Shown in pieces: positions 41,855 through 53,016 of a stretch of 64,000 nt of DNA; within the stretch, counting starts at the first letter, position 1; the number at the start of each line of letters is the position of its first letter. Source of the stretch: Diaporthe sp. PMI_573 (lineage: Eukaryota > Ascomycota > Sordariomycetes > Diaporthales > Diaporthaceae). The notes beneath the pieces are model-generated. The model saw nothing but the letters and a program-made list of their open reading frames with translations, was not told the DNA's origin and searched no databases. The stretch covers positions 186,001 through 250,000 of the forward strand of contig JAJTUP010000009.1 of NCBI GenBank assembly GCA_021399435.1, written 5' to 3'. Made by a program: the position numbers and the translations under genes.

Positions 41855-43127
41855 TCAGAAGTTGTTGAACCACCGGACGGCCTGCAGGAAAGCAGACTCC
41901 TTCGCAAACTTCTGCACCGGATCCGAAACGTTTGCGCGAACTCCAAAGCCGTGCTGAACGCCGCTGTACAGGTTAACCTGATAAGGCGAGCTGATGTTGA
42001 GCAGCAACGCCTCGAGTTCTGCCCTCAGGGACGCAGGCAGAAGACTATCATGATCTGTGGCAAAATAAAGATTATGTCAACTTTCCGTGCTTCGTCATCG
42101 GTTGGGGTTATACGCTTTCCCACGTATATGTATCACAGTTTGCACGAGTCATTACAGGGCAGTACTTCAAAAAGCCCAACCCTGTGCCAGCCATGGCATT
42201 TGGACCTTGGCAAGGTATTAAATGAGGGGGAAGCTTACCAGCAGTTGCCACCGCCGTTGCGGCCCCGATCGCACTGACCTCCCCGTCCACCCATGCGCTC
42301 GGATGAGCCGCGAACGCTACATCAGCCTTTACCGTCCTGGCGGCGTCGACGAAGCGGAACGAGTAGCGCCCGCCGAAGCAATAGCCCGTCACCGCCAGCT
42401 TGCCGACGCTTAGCGTGTTGCGCATGTAGTTGACTGTTTTTGGCTGTTAGTGGGTCACGGATTTCCAAGACCGCTCATTCGCGACTCGGATAGATACGAG
42501 ATAAAGTACGCGGGTAGGGCGGTGCCGATCGGGCCAGGGAACATGAATAGGACCGGGACAGAGGTAAAGTATCTTCTTGTAGGGACTACTCACTCGCACC
42601 CTCGACGATAGGGTCTGTAACATCCGGCCCATGGGCGGCAAGGAAGGCAGTCGTATTGAAGGTAGGATCGTTCAAATCCGACGGCGCAGGACTTCCCTGG
42701 AACAAGTCAGGAGCAACCGTGACGAAACCGGCGCGTGCGAACGAGTCCGCGAGACTGAGATAGTTATTAGATACGCGTATTGTGGTGCATACGGGGGGTG
42801 GGCAAAGGGGTCCGGCTTGCTTACAGCTTGTTCTCGGTAAGGTTGATTCCAAACACATCGGTCAAGTACAACACGGCACCGCCATTCGTGTCTGGTGCAT
42901 TGGCCCCTGGCTTGGTGATGTAGTACGTCGCTAAAGTTTCACAAATCAGCAGAGTTCGCGGATCGCCTGTAGAGGCCCTACTGACTTCCGTCGACGACTT
43001 CCTCGGCGCCGACAGGCTCTCCGGTGTGCGCGACAATGGACGTGTCCCCGTCAATTGGACGATCCGAGGCGCTGCCGAGGGAAGTCGAGGCCAAGAGCGG
43101 GACCAAAAAGAGGAATCGGGTCAACAT
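41855..43127 (-). CDS. secreted dienelactone hydrolase family protein
   Basis: Five exons read right to left, 43127-42986, 42930-42825, 42754-42594, 42433-42239 and 42054-41855, encode 267 residues. Introns are 55, 70, 160 and 184 nt, and every junction keeps the frame. The product is an alpha/beta hydrolase of the dienelactone hydrolase group (PF01738). A signal peptide is clear (MLTRFLFLVPLLASTSLGSA). Landmarks are YLTDVFGINL after strand 3, then the ADSFARAGFVTVAPDLFQGSP helix-strand. The nucleophile elbow is GYCFGG, with cysteine in place of serine as in true dienelactone hydrolases. The acid is the Asp of the DHDSLLPASLRAELE segment and the His is in SGVQHGFGVR. Secreted homologues open lactones or esters, perhaps from lignin or cell-wall aromatics. 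The substrate here is unknown. Confidence 0.9.
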
Positions 43128-44167
43128 TTTGGGCGATATCCTGTGAATTTGCTATTGAACCAAGGGCCAGTACTGTGGTGATGGACCAAGGTTTCGGGCG
43201 AGACAGGCCGATCACTGATATTTTATAGCCGGCTCCTCAGGGGACCGGACTTTCATAGCCCTGCAAACCGGCCGTTCTTGGGTTATGTCTCCATTAAAGG
43301 CCGGAGAGTGCCTTACGTCTTTTGAGGTCGATATTGCTACCCATCCCTGCCCTGGTGCCAAGATAATCTCCGCCTCCCAATCGGTCCCTTGCGCCGAGCT
43401 GGGGAAGTGGTTCGCGCGATGGTCCATTAAAGTTTTGATGGCCGCCAAACCGCGGTGTCATTGCATTATTGAACCCGGCAAATTAAACAGCAAACCTGCC
43501 CTTGGCGGACCCTGCTGCTGTTGACGTGGTTTTTTGTCAGGGGCCGTTGGCCATAGGGCCGAGTCCTCGGAGATAACGACAACCTCACCCGACATCAATT
43601 GGGAAGCCGCAGGATCATTATCTGCGTTCAATATTTCACCTCCAATCAACTCGTCAGACCCCAGCTCGGATAGTGTGGCGAAGCAGGGTGCCGTCGCTTA
43701 GAAATATCAACCAGCAGGTTAGTAATCTCAAGTGATTCCTCATCGAATACCACAGTCCGTCGATGTCGTCAATTCATCGTTGATTGAACACGTCTCCGGC
43801 AGTGCAATGAACACGTTTCCTGCTGCAAGCGGATCCGCGAGCACGGACAACGGCAGCTACCCTCTTCACCGGTTGCAGAAACTCCCGATGACACTCAATG
43901 CCCAGGCGCCAGTCCACCAACCACCAGCCGAATAGTAGAGTAACATTCGACCGCGTGGTCATTGGCCTCGAGATTTCAGCAGAGCAGATCACGAAAGCGA
44001 GTGCACAGAGCCAATTTGTCGGTATACTAATGGGGAAACAAATCTTGAATTGACTTCTCGATAAGGTCAGTGAGGATAACCCTTAACAAATTGTCCGGCC
44101 TCAGCCTCACCCTTTCTCCACTGGGCTCCATACTGAAGCAGACTGACAAAAGCGGAGAGAGTTATCC
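43128..44167. other. intergenic region
   Basis: About 1 kb with no credible gene. It is the promoter side of the secreted hydrolase. Confidence 0.65.
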
Positions 44168-46125
44168 TCAGCAGGTATACTCAAGCTCCAAGTGCACCTG
44201 CGGTACCCCATCAAATCCAGATGGAACTACATAAGAAACATTGTAGTAGAAATGATCCTGCAGCGTGCTAGTCGACGCTGTCACAGGCAACGCTTCTAAG
44301 CCCGGAGAAGACACATTAACACTCAAGCACGGAAGATTTTCCAGTCCCGTGATCCTTTTCCCACTGAGCGCCCAGCTCGATGGGATACCAGACACAGCAA
44401 ATGTGAAGATGTCGGTACCTTCCTGCGTTGTGTTGGGGTATGACACAGTCAGCGTCTTCGGGCCAGCTTTGGCATCGACGGTCGAGGCGCTTGGGTACAG
44501 CAAGAAGAAGCCAACATAGGGAGACGGCGTCTTCTCCGGGTCCGATGCCCAGTGCACAATGGCAGGGACGAACTGGTTGCCACGGTTTTCCGTCTCTGCC
44601 TGGGCTACGCCACCAATCATCACACCCGCGGAAAGCCACGACGTGGCAACTCGAACCACGTCCGTGTCAAGGGACTCGCGGACAGTCTTGTTGAGGAAGC
44701 GCTCGCCTGACCAGCTCCCTGTGGCCTTCAATGCCTCGGCGGTATCTTCCGGGATGTACTTGAGCGCGGTCTCGGAGACAAGTGCGATCGCGGCGCCCTG
44801 GATCACGTCGAATAGCAGATCTGGCTCGCCAAGCGGCGGCTGGCCTCCGTACTCGCGGCCGAACATGCTCCACCACCACAATGACAGGATAGAAGAGTGG
44901 CCAGTCATGTCCCGAGTATACGCGCGGTCATAAGGCCCCACCATGTTCCGCAATAGGGGGTTGTAGTGGTCTGCGATGTCCTTCCACAGCTCGGTAAGAA
45001 TGTACTCCGAGTTGGTGGTCATAGTCGCGTCTTTTGGTCCGTAGGCGATGTTGGCCGCCAACGCCCAGGTGTCCATGCCGTAATACGTTGGCGAATTGTA
45101 CTCGCCCAGGGTGTTGTAACCGTCTGCCTTGAACAGCTCGAGGAGTTGGTCTCCTTGCTCGTTGGCGTAGTCGATGAAGGCCGAGTTATTGCGGCGGGCC
45201 CCGATCCAGCCCACAACTAGAGCGCGCATGAGAGCAGGATTCGAGTACCCGAGTGTCAGGTTGTCGTCCAACGGGTATGTGCCGTTGCGCCGCATTGCAC
45301 CCACCGCGGCCTTCTCCAGAGACTCCTCGATCTGACTAACAAGTTCATTGCCGAGGAGTTCCGGGAAGAGCTCGACGATCTGGATCAATTGGGTGCTGGC
45401 TTTTGTTAATAATGCTTGGGGTCGAGAAAAGCGCATCCGCTTAAAATGCTTACCCGATGAACTCTCTCCAATTCGGATCATAAGTTGTCTGCGAACTGGT
45501 TTAGTTGCTTGCAATGGTGGTCCGACAAGTTTTCATATGGTATCACCGACATATATCTTGGGCGGCCAGTATGTTGAATTTTCCGTGGGCTCAGGCGCAT
45601 CGAGTGACACTTTGTAAGTCCCATACCAGGCCGACTCAAACTCAGAAGTCATTTGAGCTTGCAGCCTGGGACACTGTTGTCAGTTCACCCCAGTCGATGG
45701 CTAAAGACTCAATCAGGCGGGACTCGAAACTGACACATTCGCAATGGCGGCTTTGGCATTGTCAACGTCATCGCCCTGGTTTCTGTGGAGCAACCCAGCG
45801 CAATACCAAGCTGTGAACCTTGTGCTGAATTCTCCCTTCTCCTGATACCAGATGAACTTGTAATAGTCGTCAAACCTTAAATCTGAAACTTGCATCGAAT
45901 AGTCAAACAAGCTTTGGGCGGCTTTGGACCCGCTTATTAGCTTTGACACGTGAATGGCGGGCCGAAAGCCAATGCTTCGGACGAAGTCTCGTGCTTACCT
46001 ATTGACATAGATCCACTCGAGTTGCCACGCACTTCATCGGAGGCAGCTAATCCAAGACTGCCAAAGGGGAGCAAGGTGATTATGGAGAGGCCGAGGCCAC
46101 TCTTCGACCCGTACAATAAACGCAT
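44168..46125 (-). CDS. secreted protein of unknown family, enzyme-like; first junction uncertain
   Basis: Reads right to left. Well-supported exons are 45673-45551, 45488-45454 and 45395-44168, plus an earlier exon ending at 45737 or 45731. They give KIYTTYDPNWREFIG joined to TQLIQIVELF and then about 400 residues including MRRNGTYPL, NSPTYYGMDTWALA, MVGPYDRAYTRDM and a Cys near the end. The ATG at 46125 starts a plausible signal peptide (MRLLYGSKSGLGLS...). Its frame must be changed to reach the coding-looking segment around 45985-45945 (RPAIHVSKL). No single intron with good splice sites does this without dropping conserved-looking residues. The helix-rich middle part resembles secreted fungal proteins of (alpha/alpha) toroid type, which often act on polysaccharides. 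I cannot name the family or reaction. N-glycosylation sequons are frequent, as expected for a secreted protein. Confidence 0.75.
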
Positions 46126-47499
46126 GGTGATTGGAAGATGACGAAGACACTTGCACAGGAGGGAGGGACAGGTCGATGTACCATTGGACATCGCGCAAGA
46201 GAATTTGTCGTGGTTTTTATATGGGTTTTCCCCAGCGACGGCAAAGAACGCCGAGGACATTGCCTCTAGTCCAGAGAGAAGGAGCCAAGCCCATGACTAG
46301 GCTGGTCATCGTCAGTTCCACGCTGCCCGCCAACACGCTATTCTGCATACTTGCAGTCACACGGCGCCAACACTTCAGAATGGCAGGTCTTGGTGTTGAT
46401 CCGCCAATAAGGTCATTTGTAACGGCGAGATCCATTGAACGATAGCCCACAGCCAGTGGGTTCATGCCGGCCGGTCTAGCTACATGCAGGAAATAGCGCT
46501 GCGGAGAAGCCTGCTTGACAGGGAACACTTGAAATATGACGGGTCTTCAGCGGGGAACAACATTGCAGACCACCATAAAGGTGAACAAACACACGCAAAT
46601 TGGGCATGATAAATGGCAAATGGAAGATACAACATCGCCGTGAGGGCTTGGACTTGGAACAGAGAATCTTTTCAGACATGCTCGCACCGGATCACCACGT
46701 CGCAATGGATTTTCTGAAGTCAAACTGTTGACGCGCATGGCGGGTGAAGTTCAAGTGCAATGGAATTATTGATGCATCTAACAGCTAATTCTGCTCGGGC
46801 CGCGGTCCCCCGAGCTCGCCGAGGCAAATCTGGGTGCATCTCCCATGAACCCATCTGCTTGGCTCATTCTCACTAGACCTTACTTGAGTTGGTCTGGATA
46901 TTGTTCGTAGCCTAAAAACTGTTACCGGTGTTTGCACTAGGGCAATGTCTCATCTCATCATCACTGGAGCATTATGCCAGATATACAGCCATCACAATCG
47001 CTGTCTCTGATACTATTCTACCCTGGTGCCATGGAGAACATGGTTACATCTTCCTCGCCAAAGGTGGTCTGAGAGCCACGTATAACTATAGGTTCTCAGG
47101 ATGCCAACGTCAACAGGTCATGCTTGGTCGGCCACGAACACTGATCCCACGACACAGTCGATTTCATGTGAGCTTGCCCTGGAATATCTTGAAGCTAACC
47201 AAAATGAATCTTACAGGTTGAGTTTCAATTTTTGGATCCATTCTCTCTTTAATTGTGGCCTGAATTAGTTATGGTAAAACATCGACGTATCTAAACAGTA
47301 ATCATATTTGAGCTCCTGTCCACACCTAACACAGCCGCTCAGATACGATGGAAAGTCACTACTAATTTTGTGCAGGAAAAACATTAAAACTCATTGTAAA
47401 TTATTTCTAAGCAATTCGGTCGGCAGAAAAGTGGTTATGAGTCGGTGTGAGTGCAAGAGTCCGCACTTCGATGATCGGCCCACTGACAATCATTGAAGC
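46126..47499. other. intergenic region
   Basis: About 1.4 kb without a supported gene. Short frames up to about 105 codons show no coding signature. Confidence 0.6.
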
Positions 47500-48451
47500 T
47501 CAGGGCCACTTTTGATAGTCAGGAAAATATGTCGCATGTATCCTTTCAGCATATTCAACCACTACCGGAAACCCCTTGACAATGCTTTGTGACTCGGGGC
47601 CTCTGGGCGTGAATTTACAGTCAGTCACGGAAAGAACACACAGAAGCAAAGGAGAAAGGGCAAACTCACGCGGTAGATAGCAAAACAGAAACGATCATCC
47701 CAAAAAGCGTCGTGTCAACCTCAGTCGGCTCGTCACCACCGAGGAACCAAAACGGCCGCTGTTTTGAGGTCTCGTCCCCGGATGACGACCCGGCATCCCG
47801 CGACCTAGACCGGGCGGAAACCAAGACGCCGTTGATGCTGTCCCAGATTTCCGTCTTCACGACCCGGACCTCCTCGTCCGTCAGCCGCAGCGTCCCCTGC
47901 CCGTACAGCATGGCTTTGTGGTTGCGGTATATGATCTGGCCGATGAGGACGCGGATTGGCCACGGCATTGATGATAATGCGTGGTCGCGCATGACATAGA
48001 AGTGATCTAGCCACCTTTCTCTTGTCTGTGGGGAATAAGTCAGTATTGTGGATGAACCGAAAGCTCGATCAATGATCACGATTTGTTTCCAACAACATAC
48101 ATGGTAGAAACACAACTTCTCCTCCAGCAACGCCCTGGTGGCCAAATCCCTGGCGCGGTCCTCGGCGGACAGCCTCCCGTTGAGGTCGGGCAGGACTCCC
48201 TCCTTTACAAAGTGCTTGGCGATCAGGCTCGAGTCCCCCATCTGCACCACGCCCTCGCCGGCTTGTGGCTGCTGAAACTCCACGTACGGGATCTTACCCT
48301 TCGGCGCGCCTCGGGGCCCGCCGGCCCCCGTGGTGTACGGAACGTTTGCGAAGCGCAGCCGGGCCTCGAGCTTGACGACGAAGGGGGACCAGACGTGGCG
48401 CCCTTGTTCGTCACAGCCCCTGTGGACTTTGAGGTCTGTGACCGAATTCAT
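47500..48451 (-). CDS. FAXC/metaxin-like glutathione-S-transferase-fold protein
   Basis: Three exons read right to left, 48451-48101, 48025-47670 and 47602-47500, encode 269 residues. Introns are 75 and 67 nt. The ATG at 48451 (MNSVTDLKVHRG) is preferred over one at 48571 because the family begins there. The N-terminal thioredoxin-like part has SPFVVKLEARLRFANVPY and GKIPYVEF, then GDSSLIAKHF, the glutathione-transferase-like strand order with the conserved cis-Pro (KIPY). The helical C-terminal half has LLEEKLCFYHT and ends DYQKWP. This arrangement matches failed-axon-connections (FAXC) and metaxin-like proteins rather than catalytic transferases. Possible roles are in mitochondrial outer-membrane biology or detoxification; the function in fungi is unknown. 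The last 34 residues lie in a small exon that a frame-only prediction would replace with a premature stop. Confidence 0.88.
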
Positions 48452-49298
48452 GGTTTGAGAACTTGCTAGTAGATGATTTGCACGTTGTCGATGGGTATGT
48501 TGCGCTCTCACGGCTGTTTTCAAAGTATGTACAAATTGATGACGGGGCTTGAGAAACTGCGAGGGCAACATTGGTTTCGAATTTGATTCTGATCGATCGA
48601 TTGATATCTCTTCGTCTTGTCAAACATGCTCTTTATCTATGTACGAAGGGTTCTGCCTGGAGGATCTAGCGTGGCTCGCGTCTGATCCTACGCGCTGCCG
48701 TGGGGCTCGAGTCCGAGAGACCGAGTCTGACCAGCAGCTTACACAAGCCTAAAACGCGGCGGATTCGCGGCATTGCGCGAGGCCGAGCGAGCGGGCGGCG
48801 CTAACCTGGCGCGAAGTCACATGTTCAGTGGCGAGACTGGCTTTCATCGTCCTCATACATCACCAAGTGTACGGGCACGGGTCAGCTCTGTGTCGGCCTC
48901 AGACAACGCTCCGAACTTGACTTACAAAATGGTCGGGGCGCAGTCACAGTTAATGGACGCCCAACGATGGCGTGGCTTGGGCCGTTGCGATAAGTTTTGA
49001 CTAGTTGCGAGACTCAAACAAGCTCATAGCGGCCTGTGGTGCTGTCACGTAGGATCCCAAGAGCAAGCAAACCCGCAGTTGGATAAGCGGCATACAACGA
49101 TGCGTGAAGACGTGCTCATTATTTCTCGTATTATTTACATATATATAAGTCATCAGACATAACGCTCATCGACAATATTATAAATGCCTAAATGAGTCAT
49201 TGAGATCCAGGCAATAGTGCACGCACTAGGACCCCTTCACATATAAAACCTCCCGTGGTCGAGAAAGCTCGTGCCAGCCAACGGTGGCCGGCCGCCGC
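48452..49298. other. intergenic region
   Basis: About 0.85 kb, no gene seen. The right half is AT-rich, with a run of tatatata near 49140. Confidence 0.65.
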
Positions 49299-51098
49299 TC
49301 ATTTCGACAGGCGGCTTCCTTGGCTCTGCCTTTCCCGATGTGAGGCGGCCATATCGTGCTTGTAATGATCCATGACAGCACTGTCGACACTCTCCTCGAA
49401 CGCGTCGATCTCGGCGCTTGCGAACTTGCGCGCCGACACGCCCCGCTCGAAAAGCGTGTCCAGCTCCGCGAATGTGCGGCCGGTGGGCTCGGGCACGCGG
49501 AAGTACGTGTAGACGATGCAGCAGAAGCAGATACCGCCCTGTAGGAACATGTTAGCTCGCGTGAATGCGATTGCGGATAGGGGATGGGTGAAGGAAGGGG
49601 AGGCCATGCTCACCCAGAAGAAGCCGGCAAAGTTGCTCCAGTTCCAGGCGCTGGGGTTGAGCATGTAAGGCGTGAGCACGCTGCAGATAATGCCGACGAT
49701 GATGTACAGCACACGTCCCAGCACGACGGTCTTGATTTGGAGGCGGCGAGAAGACATCTCAGCCACAAGTGAGTAGCAGACGGTCCCGACGGTGAGTTGG
49801 TAACACAGTGCCCAGCCGAGCATGATAGAGCCGGTAGCAATCGACGCTTCGGTTCTGTGAGCGGACGGTACGAGGCCGAGGAAGCCCAGGACGAAGAGCA
49901 TGATGCAGAGTCCGCAAAGCCCGTACAGGTACAGGGATCGACGACCAATGCCGAGGCTCATGAGACCCCATGCGCCGAACACGCCGACCATGTTCATACC
50001 GTACTGGCCCAGCGCGAAACCGTAGGCTGAAGTGTCGTCCAGACCGGCCGATTCGAGGAAGTATGTCGAGTAGTTGGAGAAGGAGTTGCCAGAGAGGTTC
50101 TGAATGGCCCAGACCATGCATACGATCTCGGTTCGGCGCAGGTCGTGGCCCTTGAAGCAGTCGAGATAGCTCGCGCCCGTGGTTGTCTTCTCTTCGAGGG
50201 CGGTGGTGTGCACCATCATGGCAATGGTCTCGTCGGCGTCGAAGTCGCTCTCGTGGGATTTACTGGTGAGTCGCAGCAGTGACTTCTTGGCCTCCTCGGT
50301 GCGTCCCTTGCGCACAAGCCACCATGGAGATTCAGGCGCAAAGAAGATACCCAGGGCCAGCGGGACGGGCCACATCCACTGCAAGGCGTAAGGAATGCGA
50401 TATGCCCATTCGTCATTGCGCTTGAGCATGGCCATAATAACGCCGATGCCAATCTCCTGGCCAAGGCCCCAGCAGAAGTTGACATAGGTAGTCAAATATC
50501 CTCGCATGGAGACAGGGCAGACCTCGGAGGCGTAGGTGACGGTCAAAGTCTGGAAGACACCCCATGGGATGCCGCAGAGGATCTCGGCAGCCAGAAGAGT
50601 CTGCACGTTCTGGGCTGTGAAGAACAGGGCGGTCCAGCAACAGATCAGGCCCAGGCACGCGATCACGGTCCACCTGTACCCGAAGCGTTCCGAGACAAAG
50701 CCGTTGATGAGCAACCCGATCAGCTCACCGACATTGGCACCGTTGGACAGGCCTGCTTGCCACGCCGCGGGGACCTGGTACGTGCCGTCATCGAGCTGGA
50801 CGCCGTACTTGCGGTTGAACTGGTTGAAGGCGTAGAAGTTGTTGATGAGGCAGATGTCGTATCCCTCCATGACGATGCAAGTGGAGATGAGCATGCTCCA
50901 CAAGATGGCCTTGGGGTAGGTCTTGATGCCCTGCATCAGGGTCATCTTCTGCTCCTTGGCGGTGGCGGATTTGGCGAAGTCGAGGATCTTGTCGATCTTG
51001 ACGTCGTAGACCTCAGCGTTCTTCTCGGAGTCATAGTCGAGGCCCGGGGCGGGCACGGCAGCCCCGGACGAGATGGCGTCCTGATCCGTCTTGGACAT
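49299..51098 (-). CDS. MFS sugar/polyol permease (maltose-permease-like)
   Basis: Two exons read right to left, 51098-49614 and 49538-49299, encode 574 residues. The 75-nt intron (GTGAGC...CTACAG) has no stop and a length divisible by three, so ignoring it inserts 25 false residues into helix 11/12. The ATG at 51098 (MSKTDQDAISSG) gives the usual cytosolic start; an upstream in-frame ATG at 51221 is less likely. Sugar-porter features are GFVSERFGYRW, CGIPWGVFQTL and PESPWWLVRKGRTEEAKKSL. The C-terminal PEPTGRTFAELDTLFE is also typical. The N-terminal MEGYDICLINNFYAFNQF run is typical of the MAL61/alpha-glucoside permease branch. That branch also contains many fungal permeases for other sugars and polyols. 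Its nearest neighbours are a Zn2Cys6 regulator and myo-inositol oxygenase. An inositol or uronate import role is therefore worth considering but unproven. Confidence 0.92.
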   Translation of the reverse strand: MSKTDQDAISSGAAVPAPGLDYDSEKNAEVYDVKIDKILDFAKSATAKEQKMTLMQGIKTYPKAILWSMLISTCIVMEGYDICLINNFYAFNQFNRKYGVQLDDGTYQVPAAWQAGLSNGANVGELIGLLINGFVSERFGYRWTVIACLGLICCWTALFFTAQNVQTLLAAEILCGIPWGVFQTLTVTYASEVCPVSMRGYLTTYVNFCWGLGQEIGIGVIMAMLKRNDEWAYRIPYALQWMWPVPLALGIFFAPESPWWLVRKGRTEEAKKSLLRLTSKSHESDFDADETIAMMVHTTALEEKTTTGASYLDCFKGHDLRRTEIVCMVWAIQNLSGNSFSNYSTYFLESAGLDDTSAYGFALGQYGMNMVGVFGAWGLMSLGIGRRSLYLYGLCGLCIMLFVLGFLGLVPSAHRTEASIATGSIMLGWALCYQLTVGTVCYSLVAEMSSRRLQIKTVVLGRVLYIIVGIICSVLTPYMLNPSAWNWSNFAGFFWVSMASPSFTHPLSAIAFTRANMFLQGGICFCCIVYTYFRVPEPTGRTFAELDTLFERGVSARKFASAEIDAFEESVDSAVMDHYKHDMAASHRERQSQGSRLSK

Positions 51099-53016
51099 TT
51101 TGGCGGGCGTGTCCTGTCGGGGGAGACTGCGATGGGCGTTTTGGCGGTGCTGGGGACACGATGACTGTGGTGTCGTGCGTGTCCTGTCGTCGGTGCTCAG
51201 GAGAAAGTCCAGGCCAGACAAGCAGAGATTGATAAGGCGAGATGCGGGCGGTGAGCGCTGACGGGCTTTGGCTCGAGGCCGCGTGCTAAAAATGCGCGAA
51301 GAGTGGAAACCACTTTTCTGCCCGTGGACTGATTTGAGAGTGCTGGCAACGAATCGCCCGTTCGCGATTGAAGAATTTGTCGAGCGACAAGATGGCGACG
51401 ACCTGTGTCGAGGCCGGGAGAAGGCGCCTTCTTATCTTCCCAGCAAATGCATGCCTGTCAGCAGCAGCCAGGCCTCGTCCTTAGAGTTCTAGAATTATCT
51501 CGCCCTCCTAGAACTGTCTGCCAATGTCATTCGGAGCCTTCCAGTCGGGTTCGAATTTCCTAGTGCAAAAGTGGGTCATCAGCGGCGTCCGTCAACCGGG
51601 AGCGTGACTAATTTTGTTCGAACAGGCGAACCCACCCGAGTCAAAGGTCGAACCAGCGCGCGTGGCCTGTCTAGACCAGCACAATAACGGCCGTGGCCAC
51701 CATTGGCAGCGCAGACTGGCCCGAAACTGATGGTTCATTGTCGCTCGATGTCGGTCCAATGGTGTGTCTGCCCGTTTCCATGGCGCATGCTAAGAGAGGC
51801 AGACGACCCTTTTTGTCCTGGTATGCGTAAACCCAGCAGGGCAAGTCCCGGCCGCCCCGCACCCGTCGGCATTTCATATAAGCTCTTGTACCACAGTAAG
51901 CTCTTCCGCCCAGGAACTAACTGCCTGGGTCCCAAGAGGCCTAGCCCATACTTATGTATGCTCGTGGGCCAAATCTGTGTGCTTTTTCCGACGGTAGCGT
52001 GGGTGGTGGCTGATGCGCGGCAGGCTTCTTGGTAGGGTGACAGGGTGACAGGGTGCGGATGTGGGGTTGCTGAGATGTCGGGATGCAATGCTGGCGCCGG
52101 TGGCCCGTGCTGTCGTAGCTCGGGTGGCAGGTGTGGGCGCTTGACAATCCCCGGCTAGTGATTCGCTTGCTGACTAGTGCGGGGTAAGCTTCGTGCTGGT
52201 TATTGGCCCACTGTTGCGGGGGAGAGTGAGGACAAGACTTACCATGACGCCTGTTCCTGCCCTCCTTTCCCCCCATACCACAGTGCCTTCCAAGGTTCCC
52301 CAACTTTGTGTCGTGTCGTGTCGCACTCGTCCTTGATCTTGTTGTGCAACGCATCTGCCCTGTCCCAGCGGGACGGTAAAGCAATTGGCTGCGGGCTCCA
52401 GAGACCAGAGATCAGAGATCTGAAGGCATGAACATGACATAGTGGGTTGACCTGCTGATGCTGCTGATCCCGAAACCAAACCCAATACCGAGCCAGAGCC
52501 CTGTCCTAGTAGCTTCTGCTGACCTGGTTCTCGTCCCGGGGCTTAGCGTATGTGGCTGTCTGTGGCCCTGTCGCTCGTCTCGTGGATTTTTACCCCCTTC
52601 ATCATCCCCACAGAGCCTCCTTCGAGCTTCAGGCACCGTCGAGCCCTTGTCACTTCCCATTGTTCTCTTATTATTTCCCCTTCCTGCTCGGCTCGTCAAT
52701 TGAGTTGTGTCTCGCCCGTTCGACTCATCGGAAATCACTCCTCTTTTGGGACATGACTCGCTTGGTTGTCTGCTCTTCGATTTTCCATTGCGTGGCCCGC
52801 TTCGCATGCCCCAGCACGCCAATCATCGCTGTCGTCGCCGCCGCCGCCATTGTCGCACCTCGTCTGCCACTCAGATGAACCCACCGCGGTCGGTGAATCC
52901 AGTCGAGTTCTAGTAGCTTCGTCGGGGCCGTGTAGGGCTCTCGGTTCGAATCTGGGGATCTGCCGTGCATCGGTCCAAGTCCGGCCAGACTGTATTGCAG
53001 CAAGCATAGTTCAGTG
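51099..53016. other. 1.9-kb divergent promoter region
   Basis: Lies between the permease (minus) and the Zn2Cys6 regulator (plus). Overlapping short frames exist but none looks coding. A short tandem agggtgac repeat lies at 52034-52055. A tRNA-like stretch at about 52913-52976 sits just before the regulator's start. Confidence 0.65.
52913..52976 (+). other. tRNA-like fragment (A-box/B-box-like)
   Basis: Contains an A-box-like TAGCTTCGTCGG and, 17 nt later, a B-box GGTTCGAATC with a pairable T-stem (ctcgg and ctggg, two wobbles). The gap is too short for a working tRNA and no acceptor stem forms. A deleted tRNA copy or TFIIIC-binding remnant is the best guess. Confidence 0.3.
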
